In this document: positions 52,056 through 60,991 of the stretch, piece after piece
Position numbering within the stretch: position 1 is the first letter of the stretch
Layout of the letters: each line of letters begins with the position of its first letter
DNA from: Alphaproteobacteria bacterium
Lineage (GTDB): Bacteria > Pseudomonadota > Alphaproteobacteria > CAAHEQ01 > UBA3637
DNA: 64,000 nt
Assembly (NCBI GenBank): GCA_017539265.1
Contig: JAFYHG010000008.1
Span: forward strand, 1 to 64,000
Direction of reading: 5' to 3'
The notes under the pieces: generated by a model
What the model saw: the letters and a program-made list of their open reading frames with translations, nothing else
What the model was told of the DNA's origin: nothing
Databases searched by the model: none
Position numbers and translations under genes: made by a program

Positions 52056-52070
52056 AATTTCGGCTATAAA

Positions 52071-52529
52071 TTACAGCCCTAAAATAGAATTTCCAATACC
52101 TTGTAAGATATGGTTTTGTCTGCGTTCGGTTGTGTTCAAGCGCCGCATTTCCTGATAGCCTTTGAATTCAACACCTAAACGCGTTCCGTCAATAGCTTTA
52201 TCAACTGTCCATCGACCCATATCATATAAAGGTGCATTTCTCCTTAAATGGTCATTGGTAGTTTCATCCCAAGTTTTTGAGCGAACACCATAGAGAACAA
52301 CTTGTTGTCCGTTTGTTCCTGCCGGGACCCAAACTGCTTCCACAATTTTACCTGCATTTTGAGTAGCTTCTTTTTGGTGTTGAAAATCTTGATCATGCGG
52401 ATCCAAAAAGCCTTCATACTTATCCAACGGATTACTTTTTTCTTGTTCTCTCATTGTTTCACAACCGGCTCCCATGGCCACGATAGCCACCGCTGCCATT
52501 GTACGCATTGCTTGATTTAATTTCATCAT
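52071..52529 (-). CDS. Lipoprotein of unknown function
   Basis: A 152-aa protein. The signal peptide ends in A-M-G-A-G-C (Cys 23), a lipobox-like site. The rest is polar and soluble, with DKYEGFLDPHDQDFQHQKEA and a Leu-rich end (HILQGIGNSILGL). It has its own consensus promoter and terminator, so it is a single-gene unit and probably well expressed. No family recognised. Confidence 0.7.
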   Translation of the reverse strand: MMKLNQAMRTMAAVAIVAMGAGCETMREQEKSNPLDKYEGFLDPHDQDFQHQKEATQNAGKIVEAVWVPAGTNGQQVVLYGVRSKTWDETTNDHLRRNAPLYDMGRWTVDKAIDGTRLGVEFKGYQEMRRLNTTERRQNHILQGIGNSILGL

Positions 52530-52583
52530 AATTCTCTCTCCTTTTTATTGTTTATGACATCACTTTTTCCTTGTGATATGTGC

Positions 52584-52612
52584 ATTATACACCTATTTGC
52601 CAAAAAAGTCAA
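52584..52612 (-). promoter_or_regulatory. Promoter of the 152-aa lipoprotein gene
   Basis: On the minus strand TTGACT (52612-52607) and TATAAT (52589-52584), 17 nt apart. Confidence 0.75.
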
Positions 52613-52675
52613 CAAAAAAATGATTTTTGAAAAATATAATCATTAAAAATCAATGGATTACGATTTTTAAAACCT

Positions 52676-53587
52676 TTAATTTTTTCTCAATTCTCTTTGG
52701 GAAATCCCTTGAAATCGCCCCACCAGATAAATCCCCAAAACAATAATTGCGCCCCCGCCGATTTGGGCAGGGCTTATGCCGGTTCTAAAGAACAAAGCCG
52801 CCCCCAAAATACTAAACACCGGCTGCAAATAAAAAATAATTCCCGTTTTTACCGGCCCGATGCGAGTCAAAGCACTATTCCATGCCAGATACGCCAACAC
52901 CGAATTAAAGACACCCAAAAAGGCCAACACGCCCCACTCCTTTACCCCCAATGTTCGGGCATGCCCCCAATCAAACCAGAAAAAAGCCGGCGTCAGCATT
53001 ATTACCCCCATTAATACCGTCGCCGTCAATAGCGTTGTTTGTGAAATAAAGGTTGGCCGCTTTGTTTGTAAAAAGCTGTAAACAGCAAAACAAAGCGCAT
53101 TTAAAATCATCCATATATCCCCAATTTTGAACTCAATGGGGCCTGTCCCATCACCGCCACTCATTAAAATAACCAATACCCCGCCAACGGCAATCGCCAT
53201 CCCCACCGCCCCACCGATACCGATTTTTTGTTTTAAAAACACCGCCGTTAAAGTGGCCAAAAAGATTGGCGCCGGCAGGTTCAAAAGGCTAATTGTCACG
53301 GGATCTGTCGTGCGCGCTGCCACATAAATCAATGTATTCGTCAGCACAATTCCCGACAGGGCAAGCCCCATCAACCACATTTCTTTTTTCCAAAAATAGG
53401 CCCGATACCACCACACATTTCGCCCGCCCATCGGCAACAGGATCATTAGGGCAATTACCCACCGCCCAAAAGCGAACTCAAGCGGTAAAATCCTATCTTT
53501 AAACCCCTGCGCCAACAGGATATTTTGGCTCCACAAAAAAACAGCCGTTAAAGCCAACACATACCCTGCCATACTTCCCCGTTTCAT
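52676..53587 (-). CDS. EamA/DMT family transporter
   Basis: A 303-aa protein with ten membrane helices in two EamA halves (GYVLALTAVFLWSQNILLA; GVFNSVLAYLAWNSALTRIGPVK). It is typical of drug/metabolite exporters. The substrate is not known. I start at 53587 after AAAAGGGGAAGAG; the longer frame adds 16 non-conserved residues. Confidence 0.88.
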   Translation of the reverse strand: MKRGSMAGYVLALTAVFLWSQNILLAQGFKDRILPLEFAFGRWVIALMILLPMGGRNVWWYRAYFWKKEMWLMGLALSGIVLTNTLIYVAARTTDPVTISLLNLPAPIFLATLTAVFLKQKIGIGGAVGMAIAVGGVLVILMSGGDGTGPIEFKIGDIWMILNALCFAVYSFLQTKRPTFISQTTLLTATVLMGVIMLTPAFFWFDWGHARTLGVKEWGVLAFLGVFNSVLAYLAWNSALTRIGPVKTGIIFYLQPVFSILGAALFFRTGISPAQIGGGAIIVLGIYLVGRFQGISQRELRKN

Positions 53588-53647
53588 CTCTTCCCCTTTT
53601 GGGAAAGATATGGGTTTCATACAGTTCAAAAACAAATAGACGAAAGG

Positions 53648-54877
53648 CTATCCTTTTGGTGCCACGGGGAAACATTGCCACCCCGTACCTTTTAACAGGC
53701 GTTGACATGCCTGTTGGGCTTCCCGTTCGCTAAATCCTTGAATACGGGACCTGAAAAAGCGATTATTCGCCTGCGGTGTTTTGATTTCTTTACCGTTGGC
53801 TCCCAAAATATCAATGGCTTTTTCGGCTGTTTGGCGGGCCTTTTGCTCTCCTTCAAAGGCGCCAACCTGAATCGACCAATTATCCCCTTGCTCTACCCCT
53901 GTATCCGCCACGACAACCGGTATCGGCGCTCTTTTCTTTTTGGACAGGTGTGCCATCTTTTTCTGACTCTGCCGCCACGACATTCTCATCAACGGAACAA
54001 ATACCCCCACCGGCGGTTTAGATATAAACGCCCGCCGATTTAAAGGATTAAACGCACTTTTAAGTCGTCCGTCGGCTTCTGCCCGCCGTTGAATATCCAC
54101 CTGATGGAAGCCCTTATCCAACAGCCGCATTGCCCGCAAATCTCGTTTTGTAGGGCTTGTTTCTCCAATCACAATGCTCATCAACCGGGAATCTCCTTTC
54201 CTGGCCGTTGAAATAATGTTGTATCCGACCGCCGACACAAATCCGGTTTTTAACCCCTCGGCTCCCTCATACTGTTGCAAAACGGTATTATGTGAATGAT
54301 AGGTCTGCCCCTTATAGGTAAAAGACGGCATTGCGAATAACTTATAGTATTCCGGATAATGCGCAATCAATGCCATTGTCAAAATCGCCATATCTTTGGC
54401 GGTTGTTACCTGCCCTTCTTCATGCAGGCCCGATGCATTTTTAAACACCGTATCACTTAATCCCAATCCTTTGGCCGTCCGTGTCATCAAATCCGCAAAG
54501 TGTTCTTCATCTTGCCCAAGGGCTTCCGCCACCACCACTGCCACATCATTGGCCGATTTGATAATCAAGGCCGATACGGCATCTCTAACCGATATCGTTT
54601 CCCCGGCCGCGACACCGATTTTAGATTTCGGCTGTGCCGCCGCTCTTTCGGACACGGGTAATTGGTCATCCCACGATAAAACACCGCTCTCCAAAGCCCC
54701 AAAGGTCAAATACAAAGTCATCAGCTTCGTCAATGATGCCGGCGGTTTTTGTTCCGTTGCATTATCGGATTTTAGGATAAAGCCGCTTTTCGTATCGGCG
54801 ACAAGCGTAGAAACAGCGGCATTAACCGAAACGCCCCATAGCAGGAATATCAACGATACAAAGACTTTCCTAAACAT
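53648..54877 (-). CDS. Serine D-Ala-D-Ala carboxypeptidase with SPOR domain
   Basis: A 409-aa protein: signal peptide (VFVSLIFLLWGVSVNA), peptidase S11 domain with S-x-x-K in PPASLTKLMT, S-x-N in IKSANDVAVVV and K-T-G in EGLKTGFVSAVGYN. A C-terminal SPOR domain (WSIQVGAFEGEQKARQTAE ... ACQRLLKGTGWQCF) should bind denuded septal peptidoglycan. It would trim pentapeptides at the division site. I start at 54877 (MFRKVF); the longer frame overlaps the lipoprotein above. Confidence 0.92.
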   Translation of the reverse strand: MFRKVFVSLIFLLWGVSVNAAVSTLVADTKSGFILKSDNATEQKPPASLTKLMTLYLTFGALESGVLSWDDQLPVSERAAAQPKSKIGVAAGETISVRDAVSALIIKSANDVAVVVAEALGQDEEHFADLMTRTAKGLGLSDTVFKNASGLHEEGQVTTAKDMAILTMALIAHYPEYYKLFAMPSFTYKGQTYHSHNTVLQQYEGAEGLKTGFVSAVGYNIISTARKGDSRLMSIVIGETSPTKRDLRAMRLLDKGFHQVDIQRRAEADGRLKSAFNPLNRRAFISKPPVGVFVPLMRMSWRQSQKKMAHLSKKKRAPIPVVVADTGVEQGDNWSIQVGAFEGEQKARQTAEKAIDILGANGKEIKTPQANNRFFRSRIQGFSEREAQQACQRLLKGTGWQCFPVAPKG

Positions 54878-54923
54878 GCCCCGAATATGTCCTAAAAATT
54901 CCTCCCTGTCAAGAAAAAAAACA

Positions 54924-55355
54924 CTACGGATTATATATTTCCACAATCGCGCGGCGATTTAGATTTTGACATTCTTGTTTCAGGCACACCGGTTTCGTAT
55001 TTCCGCGGGAAAGTACACGAATACGTTTTGGGTCAATTCCCTGTTCAACGAAATAACGGCCGACTGCTTTAGCCCGTTGCATAGCCAAATCCTTATTATA
55101 TTCCTCGCCGTTCCATTCATAGGCATGTCCTGTAACCAGTACTTTCTTTTCCGGCCAACGCTTCATTTTTTCGATACTCCAATTAAGCCGTTCTTTTCCA
55201 TATGGCGTAATCTCATAAGAATCCGGCAAAAAGTAAACTACCGGTGAACAATGCTTAACATTACTGCCCTCACACGCCTGAATTTTAGAGGGTTCATTTG
55301 GGGTGCATCCAGCCACCATTAGACATACAATAGAAATTAAAACCCAAAATTTCAT
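54924..55355 (-). CDS. OmpA/Pal-like lipoprotein, copy 1
   Basis: A 143-aa protein: lipobox V-A-G-C at residues 14-17, then an OmpA-type peptidoglycan-binding domain. It has VVYFLPDSYEITPYGKERL, GHAYEWNGEEYNKDLAMQRA, VEQGIDPKRI and NLNRRAIVEI, as in Pal. The Asp and Arg that bind diaminopimelate (N-K-D-L-A and L-N-R-R) are in place. It is tandem with a paralogue 71 nt upstream. Confidence 0.85.
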   Translation of the reverse strand: MKFWVLISIVCLMVAGCTPNEPSKIQACEGSNVKHCSPVVYFLPDSYEITPYGKERLNWSIEKMKRWPEKKVLVTGHAYEWNGEEYNKDLAMQRAKAVGRYFVEQGIDPKRIRVLSRGNTKPVCLKQECQNLNRRAIVEIYNP

Positions 55356-55425
55356 GTTCTACCCCTTTCATACAAATCATCTTTTTGCATAGCATACCTT
55401 TGCAGGCGGGTCAAGAAAAAAAACA

Positions 55426-55854
55426 CTACGGATTATACATTTCCACAATTGTACGACGATTTAGATTTCTGCATTTTTTATCCTCACACACCGGTTTTTC
55501 CAGACCACAAGAATCAACTTGAATGCGTTCGGGATCGATTCCTTTTTCAATCAAATATTTTTCAACCGCCTGCGCCCGACATTGGGACAATTCTTTATTA
55601 TAATCATCTCCGCCCCATTCGTAAGAATGCCCCTCAATTAACACCTGTTTTGCCGGCCACTGTTCCATTTTTTCGATATTCTTATCTAATTTTTCTTGGC
55701 CATGAGGGCTTATTTCATAAGAATCCGGCGAAAAATACACAACCGGCAAACAATTTTCGGTAACTTCCCCCTCACATGGCGGAATTCGACTTGGTTCCCA
55801 GGTGCACCCCGCTACCATTAAACCTACCATAGAAACCAAAATCCCAAATTTCAT
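55426..55854 (-). CDS. OmpA/Pal-like lipoprotein, copy 2
   Basis: A 142-aa paralogue of the preceding entry: lipobox V-A-G-C, VVYFSPDSYEISPHGQEKL, GHSYEWGGDDYNKELSQCRA, NLNRRTIVEM. It has an extra Cys pair in QCRA and DSCGLEKPVC. I start at 55854 (MKFGIL) because AAAGGGG lies before it; the frame from 55869 adds five residues. The two genes have near-identical ends (YNP), which indicates a recent duplication. Confidence 0.85.
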   Translation of the reverse strand: MKFGILVSMVGLMVAGCTWEPSRIPPCEGEVTENCLPVVYFSPDSYEISPHGQEKLDKNIEKMEQWPAKQVLIEGHSYEWGGDDYNKELSQCRAQAVEKYLIEKGIDPERIQVDSCGLEKPVCEDKKCRNLNRRTIVEMYNP

Positions 55855-55926
55855 AGAAACCCCTTTCACATAAGCCCTGTTTTTCGCATAGCATATCCTC
55901 GCCCGCCGGTCAAGGAAAATTTTATT

Positions 55927-56835
55927 TTACCGATACTCCGATTTATCAAACCGGCGATGGATCCAAAGCCACTGTTCCGGATTTTCCCGTATCCAACTTT
56001 CCAATTGTGTATTGATTTGTGTCATAATGTTTAGGGTCGCTTGCTCTTTATCATCCTCTGTCGGGATCTTTAAGGGGGCCGACATTTCCAAAATAAAATG
56101 ACCGTCGGGCTGACGAATACTGCGTGCCATAGCAATCGGGGCTTTAAATTTTAAAGCCAGCGTTGCAATAGCCGGTGCCGTCTTTGCCATTTTCCCGAAG
56201 AACGGAACATCAATGCCTTCATTTAACTTTTGATCGCACAGCATCACGATTACCCCTTTATTCCTCAGAACATCTATCATTTTTCGAGCCCCGGCCGCCC
56301 CTTTCGGGATTAAAATGCCCGCCCGCCGCTGAAACATCAACTTATCCAACCACGGATTATTGGCTCGCCGATAAACGGGGTTTAAACAAAAATCATCAAA
56401 CAAGGGCTGTGATACCGCCAATTCCCAATTTCCGATATGGGCCGAACATAAAAATCCGCCTTTGCCGTCCTGCACCATTTTTTTTAGCAGCGGCAGCCCC
56501 TTCAATTCCGCCGACTTAAACAATTCCGTCGCATGCGGCATTTCCGCATAGAATCGGCCCCAATGTTCCCACATTTTATTTAAGATTTGCCGCCGTTCCG
56601 CTTCGGATTTTTCGGGGAAAGCGAATTTTAAATTAACCATACCGATATGATTTCTGCGTTTTAAAAGGCAACCGGCAAAACGCCCCAGTTTGCCCCCCAA
56701 ACCGGAAGCCACCCGCACCGGCAAAATTTTAAAAAGACCCCAAAAACTATAGGCCACCAAAGCCACCAGCGGATCCGTCAAAAAACGTTGATGCAGCTTC
56801 CTGGGCGATTGCCGAACTTTTTTTTCGAAATTCAT
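55927..56835 (-). CDS. Lipid A acyltransferase (LpxL/HtrB family)
   Basis: A 302-aa inner-membrane acyltransferase adding a secondary acyl chain to Kdo2-lipid IVA. The catalytic H-x4-E motif is in SAHIGNWELAV. MLCDQKLNEGIDVPFFG is a family hallmark. The first 60 residues hold a membrane anchor. The start overlaps the lpxK end by 4 nt. Which acyl chain it adds cannot be told. Confidence 0.9.
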   Translation of the reverse strand: MNFEKKVRQSPRKLHQRFLTDPLVALVAYSFWGLFKILPVRVASGLGGKLGRFAGCLLKRRNHIGMVNLKFAFPEKSEAERRQILNKMWEHWGRFYAEMPHATELFKSAELKGLPLLKKMVQDGKGGFLCSAHIGNWELAVSQPLFDDFCLNPVYRRANNPWLDKLMFQRRAGILIPKGAAGARKMIDVLRNKGVIVMLCDQKLNEGIDVPFFGKMAKTAPAIATLALKFKAPIAMARSIRQPDGHFILEMSAPLKIPTEDDKEQATLNIMTQINTQLESWIRENPEQWLWIHRRFDKSEYR

Positions 56836-57809
56836 GGGTTTAAAACTCCTTTCATCAAATTCTGAACCTCTGCGGGCTTATCAAACACAAATTGCCCCGA
56901 AACAACAATAACACGGGATTTCATATCTTTGGGCACTTTTACGAAATCTTTTGTCGTTGTCACAAGGGGTAACTCCCCCGCATCGTTTATTAAACTTTCT
57001 ATATCAAACCGTGTGTAGTCATAATGATCCGGAAACACCGCTTTTTTAGCCACCGGTACACCATATCCCACCAACATATCAAAGAATTTATCCGGCCGTC
57101 CGATACCGGCAAAAGCCATTACTTTCTTACCCTGTAATTTTTGAATAACCTTAGGGTCCGGTTCAAAATGTCCGGTCAAAATCGGCATATCAGGGGCATA
57201 CCGCCGAATGGTATCAATAGCACCGGTATCATCACGACCTGATATAACAACCGCATCTGCCCGCAATAAGCCCCGTTCTACGGACTCCCGCAACGGTCCC
57301 GCCGGTATCAGGCGTCCGTTTCCAAACCCCATACGCCCGTCCACAACAATAAATGAAATTGTTTTAATCAAACTCGGGTTTTGAAAGCCGTCATCCATAA
57401 TAATGGCCTTGGCTCCTGCCCGTTCGGCAACTTGAGCTCCGCGCGCCCGATGATTATCTACCACTGTTGGTGCTTCCGCCGCCAACAACATAGCCTCATC
57501 ACCGATTTCCAACGCCGACATTTGCCGCACACTTACAACCATCCCTTTTTGTTTACTTTTGTATCCGTGATTTAGAAAATAAAAAGGAATTTTCATCTCT
57601 TTCATCATTTTTCCAAGGGCCAAGCATACCGGTGTTTTTCCCGTTCCGCCGACGGATAAATTTCCCACACAAATCACGGGAACAGATGCCTGATACGGCT
57701 TCACGCGTTTAAAGCGCCGCGCCACACTCCACCCGTAAATCCGTCCAATAGGATTTAGGGCTTTCGCCCAAAATGATTTTCCCCGATACCAAAACTTGGG
57801 TGCTTTCAT
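56832..57809 (-). CDS. lpxK: Tetraacyldisaccharide 4'-kinase
   Basis: A 325-aa lipid A kinase that phosphorylates the 4' position of the disaccharide. Walker A is VGGTGKTPVCLAL, with D-D-G-F-Q, V-D-G-R-M-G-F-G-N and FPDHYDYTRFDIE. It lies in the waaA-lpxK-lpxL order, overlapping both neighbours by 4 nt. Confidence 0.95.
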   Translation of the reverse strand: MKAPKFWYRGKSFWAKALNPIGRIYGWSVARRFKRVKPYQASVPVICVGNLSVGGTGKTPVCLALGKMMKEMKIPFYFLNHGYKSKQKGMVVSVRQMSALEIGDEAMLLAAEAPTVVDNHRARGAQVAERAGAKAIIMDDGFQNPSLIKTISFIVVDGRMGFGNGRLIPAGPLRESVERGLLRADAVVISGRDDTGAIDTIRRYAPDMPILTGHFEPDPKVIQKLQGKKVMAFAGIGRPDKFFDMLVGYGVPVAKKAVFPDHYDYTRFDIESLINDAGELPLVTTTKDFVKVPKDMKSRVIVVSGQFVFDKPAEVQNLMKGVLNP

Positions 57810-59068
57810 ACAATACCTCTTTTTTCCAAAACGTCATAAACCCGATCCAAAACCGCCATTTCCGAGCAAGCCAGTTTTTCGGCTTTGCCTGCCAACATTT
57901 CTGCCTCTTGCGGATGACTCAGGTAGAATGATAAATTTTCTTTTAATACATTTTTATCAGCCACCTCAATTAAAGCACCCTTTTCTTTACCCGATGCCAC
58001 AATAGCCCTAAAGTTAAAAGCATGCGGTCCGATAATCACCACCCGTTTCAATCGCATAGGCTCCAACATATTTTGCCCGCCGAAAGGAATAAGGGATCCC
58101 CCTACAAACACAATCGGTGCCAACCGGTAAATTAAACCCATCTCGCCCAATGTATCTGCTAAATACACCTGCACTTCATCTGTAATTTGCTCTCCTTTGG
58201 AACGCACCGCAACCGTTAATCCCCTTTTTTCAAAAGCGGCCTTAATTTCTTCTCTCCGCTCCGGATGACGAGGCGCCGATATTGTTAATAAATTCGGAAA
58301 TTCCGCCAAAAGTTCTTTATGGATATCCGCCATTTGCGATTCTTCATCGGGGTGCGTACTGCCACCCACCCAGCACAGACGATCGCCAATAGCCGCCAAC
58401 AAATCATCTAAGTCTGCCTGATTAAACGGTGCCGGTGGTGCTGCACATTTAATATTGCCTACACATACGGCATCCGGCGCCCCCAAAACGCGTAGCCTTC
58501 TGGCATCTTCTTCCGTTTGCCCGAACACAAAGGTAAACGATCCCAATATCGGTTTAATCATACACAAAAATCGTTGCCATCGCCTAAAAGACCGATCCGA
58601 AATCCGCCCGTTTAGTAGCACCAAAGGAATTTGCGCCCGATGAATTTCATTTAAGGCATTGGGCCAAAATTCCGATTCGAACCAAAGCACGGCATCTGGC
58701 TTAAAATGGCGCACAAACCGCCGCACGGAGCCACACAAATCCACCGGCACATAGACATGAAAAGCCCTTTTCGGCAATCGTTTTTTCATCAATTCCGCCG
58801 ATGTCACCGTTCCCGACGTTACCATGATATGCAGATTGGGATTTTTTTCAAGCAACCGATTAATCAACGGTTGCATCGATAGGCATTCCCCAACACTCGC
58901 CCCATGCATCCAAATCAGGCGTCCTTTCGGCCTTGCCGGCAACTTTTTTCCAAATCTTTCCCGCCAACGTACCGGATCCTCTTTGCCGCGCCGCCGCCGA
59001 ACAAAAAGCAGAATCAGAATAAAAGGCATTGCCAAAGTAACAAAAATGCGGTATAGTTTTATCAGCAT
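57806..59068 (-). CDS. waaA: 3-deoxy-D-manno-octulosonic acid transferase
   Basis: A 420-aa Kdo transferase joining Kdo to lipid IVA. N-terminal membrane anchor, then WMHGASVGECLSMQPLI with the catalytic Glu, FESEFWPN and VFVGGSLIPFGGQNMLEPM. It is first of the three-gene lipid A run on this strand. The product of kdsD at the far end of the window feeds the same substrate pathway. Confidence 0.95.
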   Translation of the reverse strand: MLIKLYRIFVTLAMPFILILLFVRRRRGKEDPVRWRERFGKKLPARPKGRLIWMHGASVGECLSMQPLINRLLEKNPNLHIMVTSGTVTSAELMKKRLPKRAFHVYVPVDLCGSVRRFVRHFKPDAVLWFESEFWPNALNEIHRAQIPLVLLNGRISDRSFRRWQRFLCMIKPILGSFTFVFGQTEEDARRLRVLGAPDAVCVGNIKCAAPPAPFNQADLDDLLAAIGDRLCWVGGSTHPDEESQMADIHKELLAEFPNLLTISAPRHPERREEIKAAFEKRGLTVAVRSKGEQITDEVQVYLADTLGEMGLIYRLAPIVFVGGSLIPFGGQNMLEPMRLKRVVIIGPHAFNFRAIVASGKEKGALIEVADKNVLKENLSFYLSHPQEAEMLAGKAEKLACSEMAVLDRVYDVLEKRGIV

Positions 59069-59130
59069 TATCTTTCCCTTACGAATCGATTGGGTTTGAT
59101 TTTAGAACATCTTAAAAAAAAAGGCAACAC

Positions 59131-59709
59131 ATGATTGGACTAATTATCAAAAATAATCTCTGTTTAGCGGCGTTTTCAGAATTGCTTGCCGCTTTTGAAA
59201 CTGAGGCCTACCAGGCCGACCACACCTATGACGCCCTTATTACAACAGATTCTTGCGATTGTTCCGCATTTGGTGATACCCCTATCATTACCGTCGGTCT
59301 TTCTTTAAAAGGGGAATTTTCTCACATTGATACCCCGGTTCACCCCAATAATTTAGCTCATCAAATTCAATCTGTTTTAACCCGAATTAAGAATCGAGCA
59401 ACCTTTGAAAATGCCGATTTTCTGTTTCGTAGTACCGACCGTTCTTTATTGGTCAAAAAAACAAATAATTTAATTTTACTCACGGAAAAGGAAAATGATT
59501 TGCTGACCGCACTGGCGGCGGCCTACCCGAATTCATTGGATAAAGAAACCCTCCTGCAACAAGTTTGGAATTATAAGCCTGATACCGAAACACACACTCT
59601 GGAAAGCCACATCTACACACTCCGCCAAAAAATCGGAGTAGCGGCCGATTCTTTAATCCAAAGCACCCCTACGGGATATGTATTGATTACTGATCCTCTT
59701 CCGGACTAG
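59131..59709 (+). CDS. Winged-helix (OmpR/PhoB-type) DNA-binding protein with degenerate receiver
   Basis: A 192-aa protein. The C-terminal about 85 residues form an OmpR-type winged helix: LTEKENDLLTALAAAYPNSL, KETLLQQVWNY, HTLESHIYTLRQKIG, SLIQSTPTGYVL. The N-terminal part is about the length of a receiver domain, but I see no matching Asp pocket or a clear phosphoacceptor. No histidine kinase lies beside it. It is divergent from waaA (62 nt between starts), so it may regulate LPS genes; that is inference. Confidence 0.8.
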   Translation: MIGLIIKNNLCLAAFSELLAAFETEAYQADHTYDALITTDSCDCSAFGDTPIITVGLSLKGEFSHIDTPVHPNNLAHQIQSVLTRIKNRATFENADFLFRSTDRSLLVKKTNNLILLTEKENDLLTALAAAYPNSLDKETLLQQVWNYKPDTETHTLESHIYTLRQKIGVAADSLIQSTPTGYVLITDPLPD

Positions 59710-60355
59710 CAAGTGTATTGCCCGCCAAATCGGGTTCGGCCAATTCCTTAGGCGTATTGTCGGAAACGGCATTTAATTTTGTCTCGACAATCTGTGTCCC
59801 CTTCTTTTGCAGCATTTCACGTTTTGCCTGATCCAGCAATTGCTTTTGGAGGATCTGCTTTATCAAATCTTCCGTTGCCGTGCGCCGCAATACGGGATTT
59901 TTATCCAGGTACCACAGGATACCATGCCCTGACGAATCCCGTGCGCTTATCTTACCACCGGCTTCCATTATCACCTTAAAGGTCATTTCATTCGGTGCAT
60001 AGAAAGCAGCAAACAAAATTACCGGAATTTCTGCCGGCGCCCCCGGAATTTCAAATCCCGTCAAAGAAACCGATTTATTTGCTCTGGCTTTATCCTGTGT
60101 TAAAATACCGTTCACGATACTGGGATTACCGCGACGAATAGCCAATTGAAGCAATGTTCCGCCACACTGAATCGTTTTGTCATCCATCGACACACCGGCT
60201 TTAATAAATTCAAATATCTGTTCGTGGTTACGCGCATCACGAACCATATTTTGCAGTTGTGTATACTGGCACCCCTCTTGAAAAGCGACCGGCGCCGCCA
60301 CGGCTGCCATACTTACGCCACAGATAGTCATAAAAGATAAGATTTGTTTTCTCAT
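59687..60355 (-). CDS. Periplasmic protein with ankyrin-like repeats
   Basis: A 222-aa protein with a signal peptide (SFMTICGVSMAAVAA). About two ankyrin-like units follow: GGTLLQLAIRRGNPSIVNGI and DSSGHGILWYLDKNP. The C-terminal part is charged. The start overlaps the lolA stop by ATGA. The end overlaps the convergent regulator by 23 nt. Partner unknown. Confidence 0.75.
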   Translation of the reverse strand: MRKQILSFMTICGVSMAAVAAPVAFQEGCQYTQLQNMVRDARNHEQIFEFIKAGVSMDDKTIQCGGTLLQLAIRRGNPSIVNGILTQDKARANKSVSLTGFEIPGAPAEIPVILFAAFYAPNEMTFKVIMEAGGKISARDSSGHGILWYLDKNPVLRRTATEDLIKQILQKQLLDQAKREMLQKKGTQIVETKLNAVSDNTPKELAEPDLAGNTLASPEEDQ

Positions 60356-60981
60356 TTCGTTTTCTCCTTCTGGTATGGATTTTGAAACATAAATAATGAT
60401 TTGTCAACCGGAATATTCACTTTTGTGTCAAAAAGTGAAACCGTAGACTTCACATCCTGCATATCGATTACTTCCCACTGCTTTAATGTCAGGGTATCTT
60501 TATCAATCACGATTGTCAGACTTCCCAACTCTTTTGCATCCTTTTTATGCGCGGTTACATAATATTCATCAAGTTCATCGCGCACTTCCGTCACCACAAA
60601 GGCCGGATCGTCAAACAAAAGTTTTTCCTTAAGGATCAGTTCCACTGGTGTTTGCGCCAATTCAAAAGCACTCACTTCCTTGGCTTCTTTATCATGATAA
60701 ATCAAGTACCCGTTCACCGCATAAAACTCCAGCGGCGATCCTTTTTCATACACCAGGCGCATTTTTCCCGGCCGCGACATATACAGGGTCCCCGTTTGTA
60801 AGTCATCTTTAATTTTGGAATTAAATTGTGCAAAATTAGCTTTAATCGTCTTAATTTTGTTATAGGCTTTTTCCACCGCCGTTAAGATTTTCCGGTTCTC
60901 CGGTGTATCCACTTTTTTATCCACAATAGCGGATGCCCCAAAGCTCCACAATAAAACCATCATAAAAATTAACCTTTTCAT
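60352..60981 (-). CDS. lolA: Outer-membrane lipoprotein carrier protein LolA
   Basis: A 209-aa periplasmic chaperone that brings lipoproteins to the outer membrane. The signal peptide ends at GASA. The LolA fold is seen as TIKANFAQFN, GTLYMSRPGKMRLVYEKGSP and the last strand LFMFQNPYQ. I start at 60981 after AAAGGAGAAAAT. It is 10 nt from ftsK, its usual neighbour in alphaproteobacteria. The window holds several lipoproteins it could carry. Confidence 0.93.
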   Translation of the reverse strand: MKRLIFMMVLLWSFGASAIVDKKVDTPENRKILTAVEKAYNKIKTIKANFAQFNSKIKDDLQTGTLYMSRPGKMRLVYEKGSPLEFYAVNGYLIYHDKEAKEVSAFELAQTPVELILKEKLLFDDPAFVVTEVRDELDEYYVTAHKKDAKELGSLTIVIDKDTLTLKQWEVIDMQDVKSTVSLFDTKVNIPVDKSLFMFQNPYQKEKTK

Positions 60982-60991
60982 ATTTTCTCCT

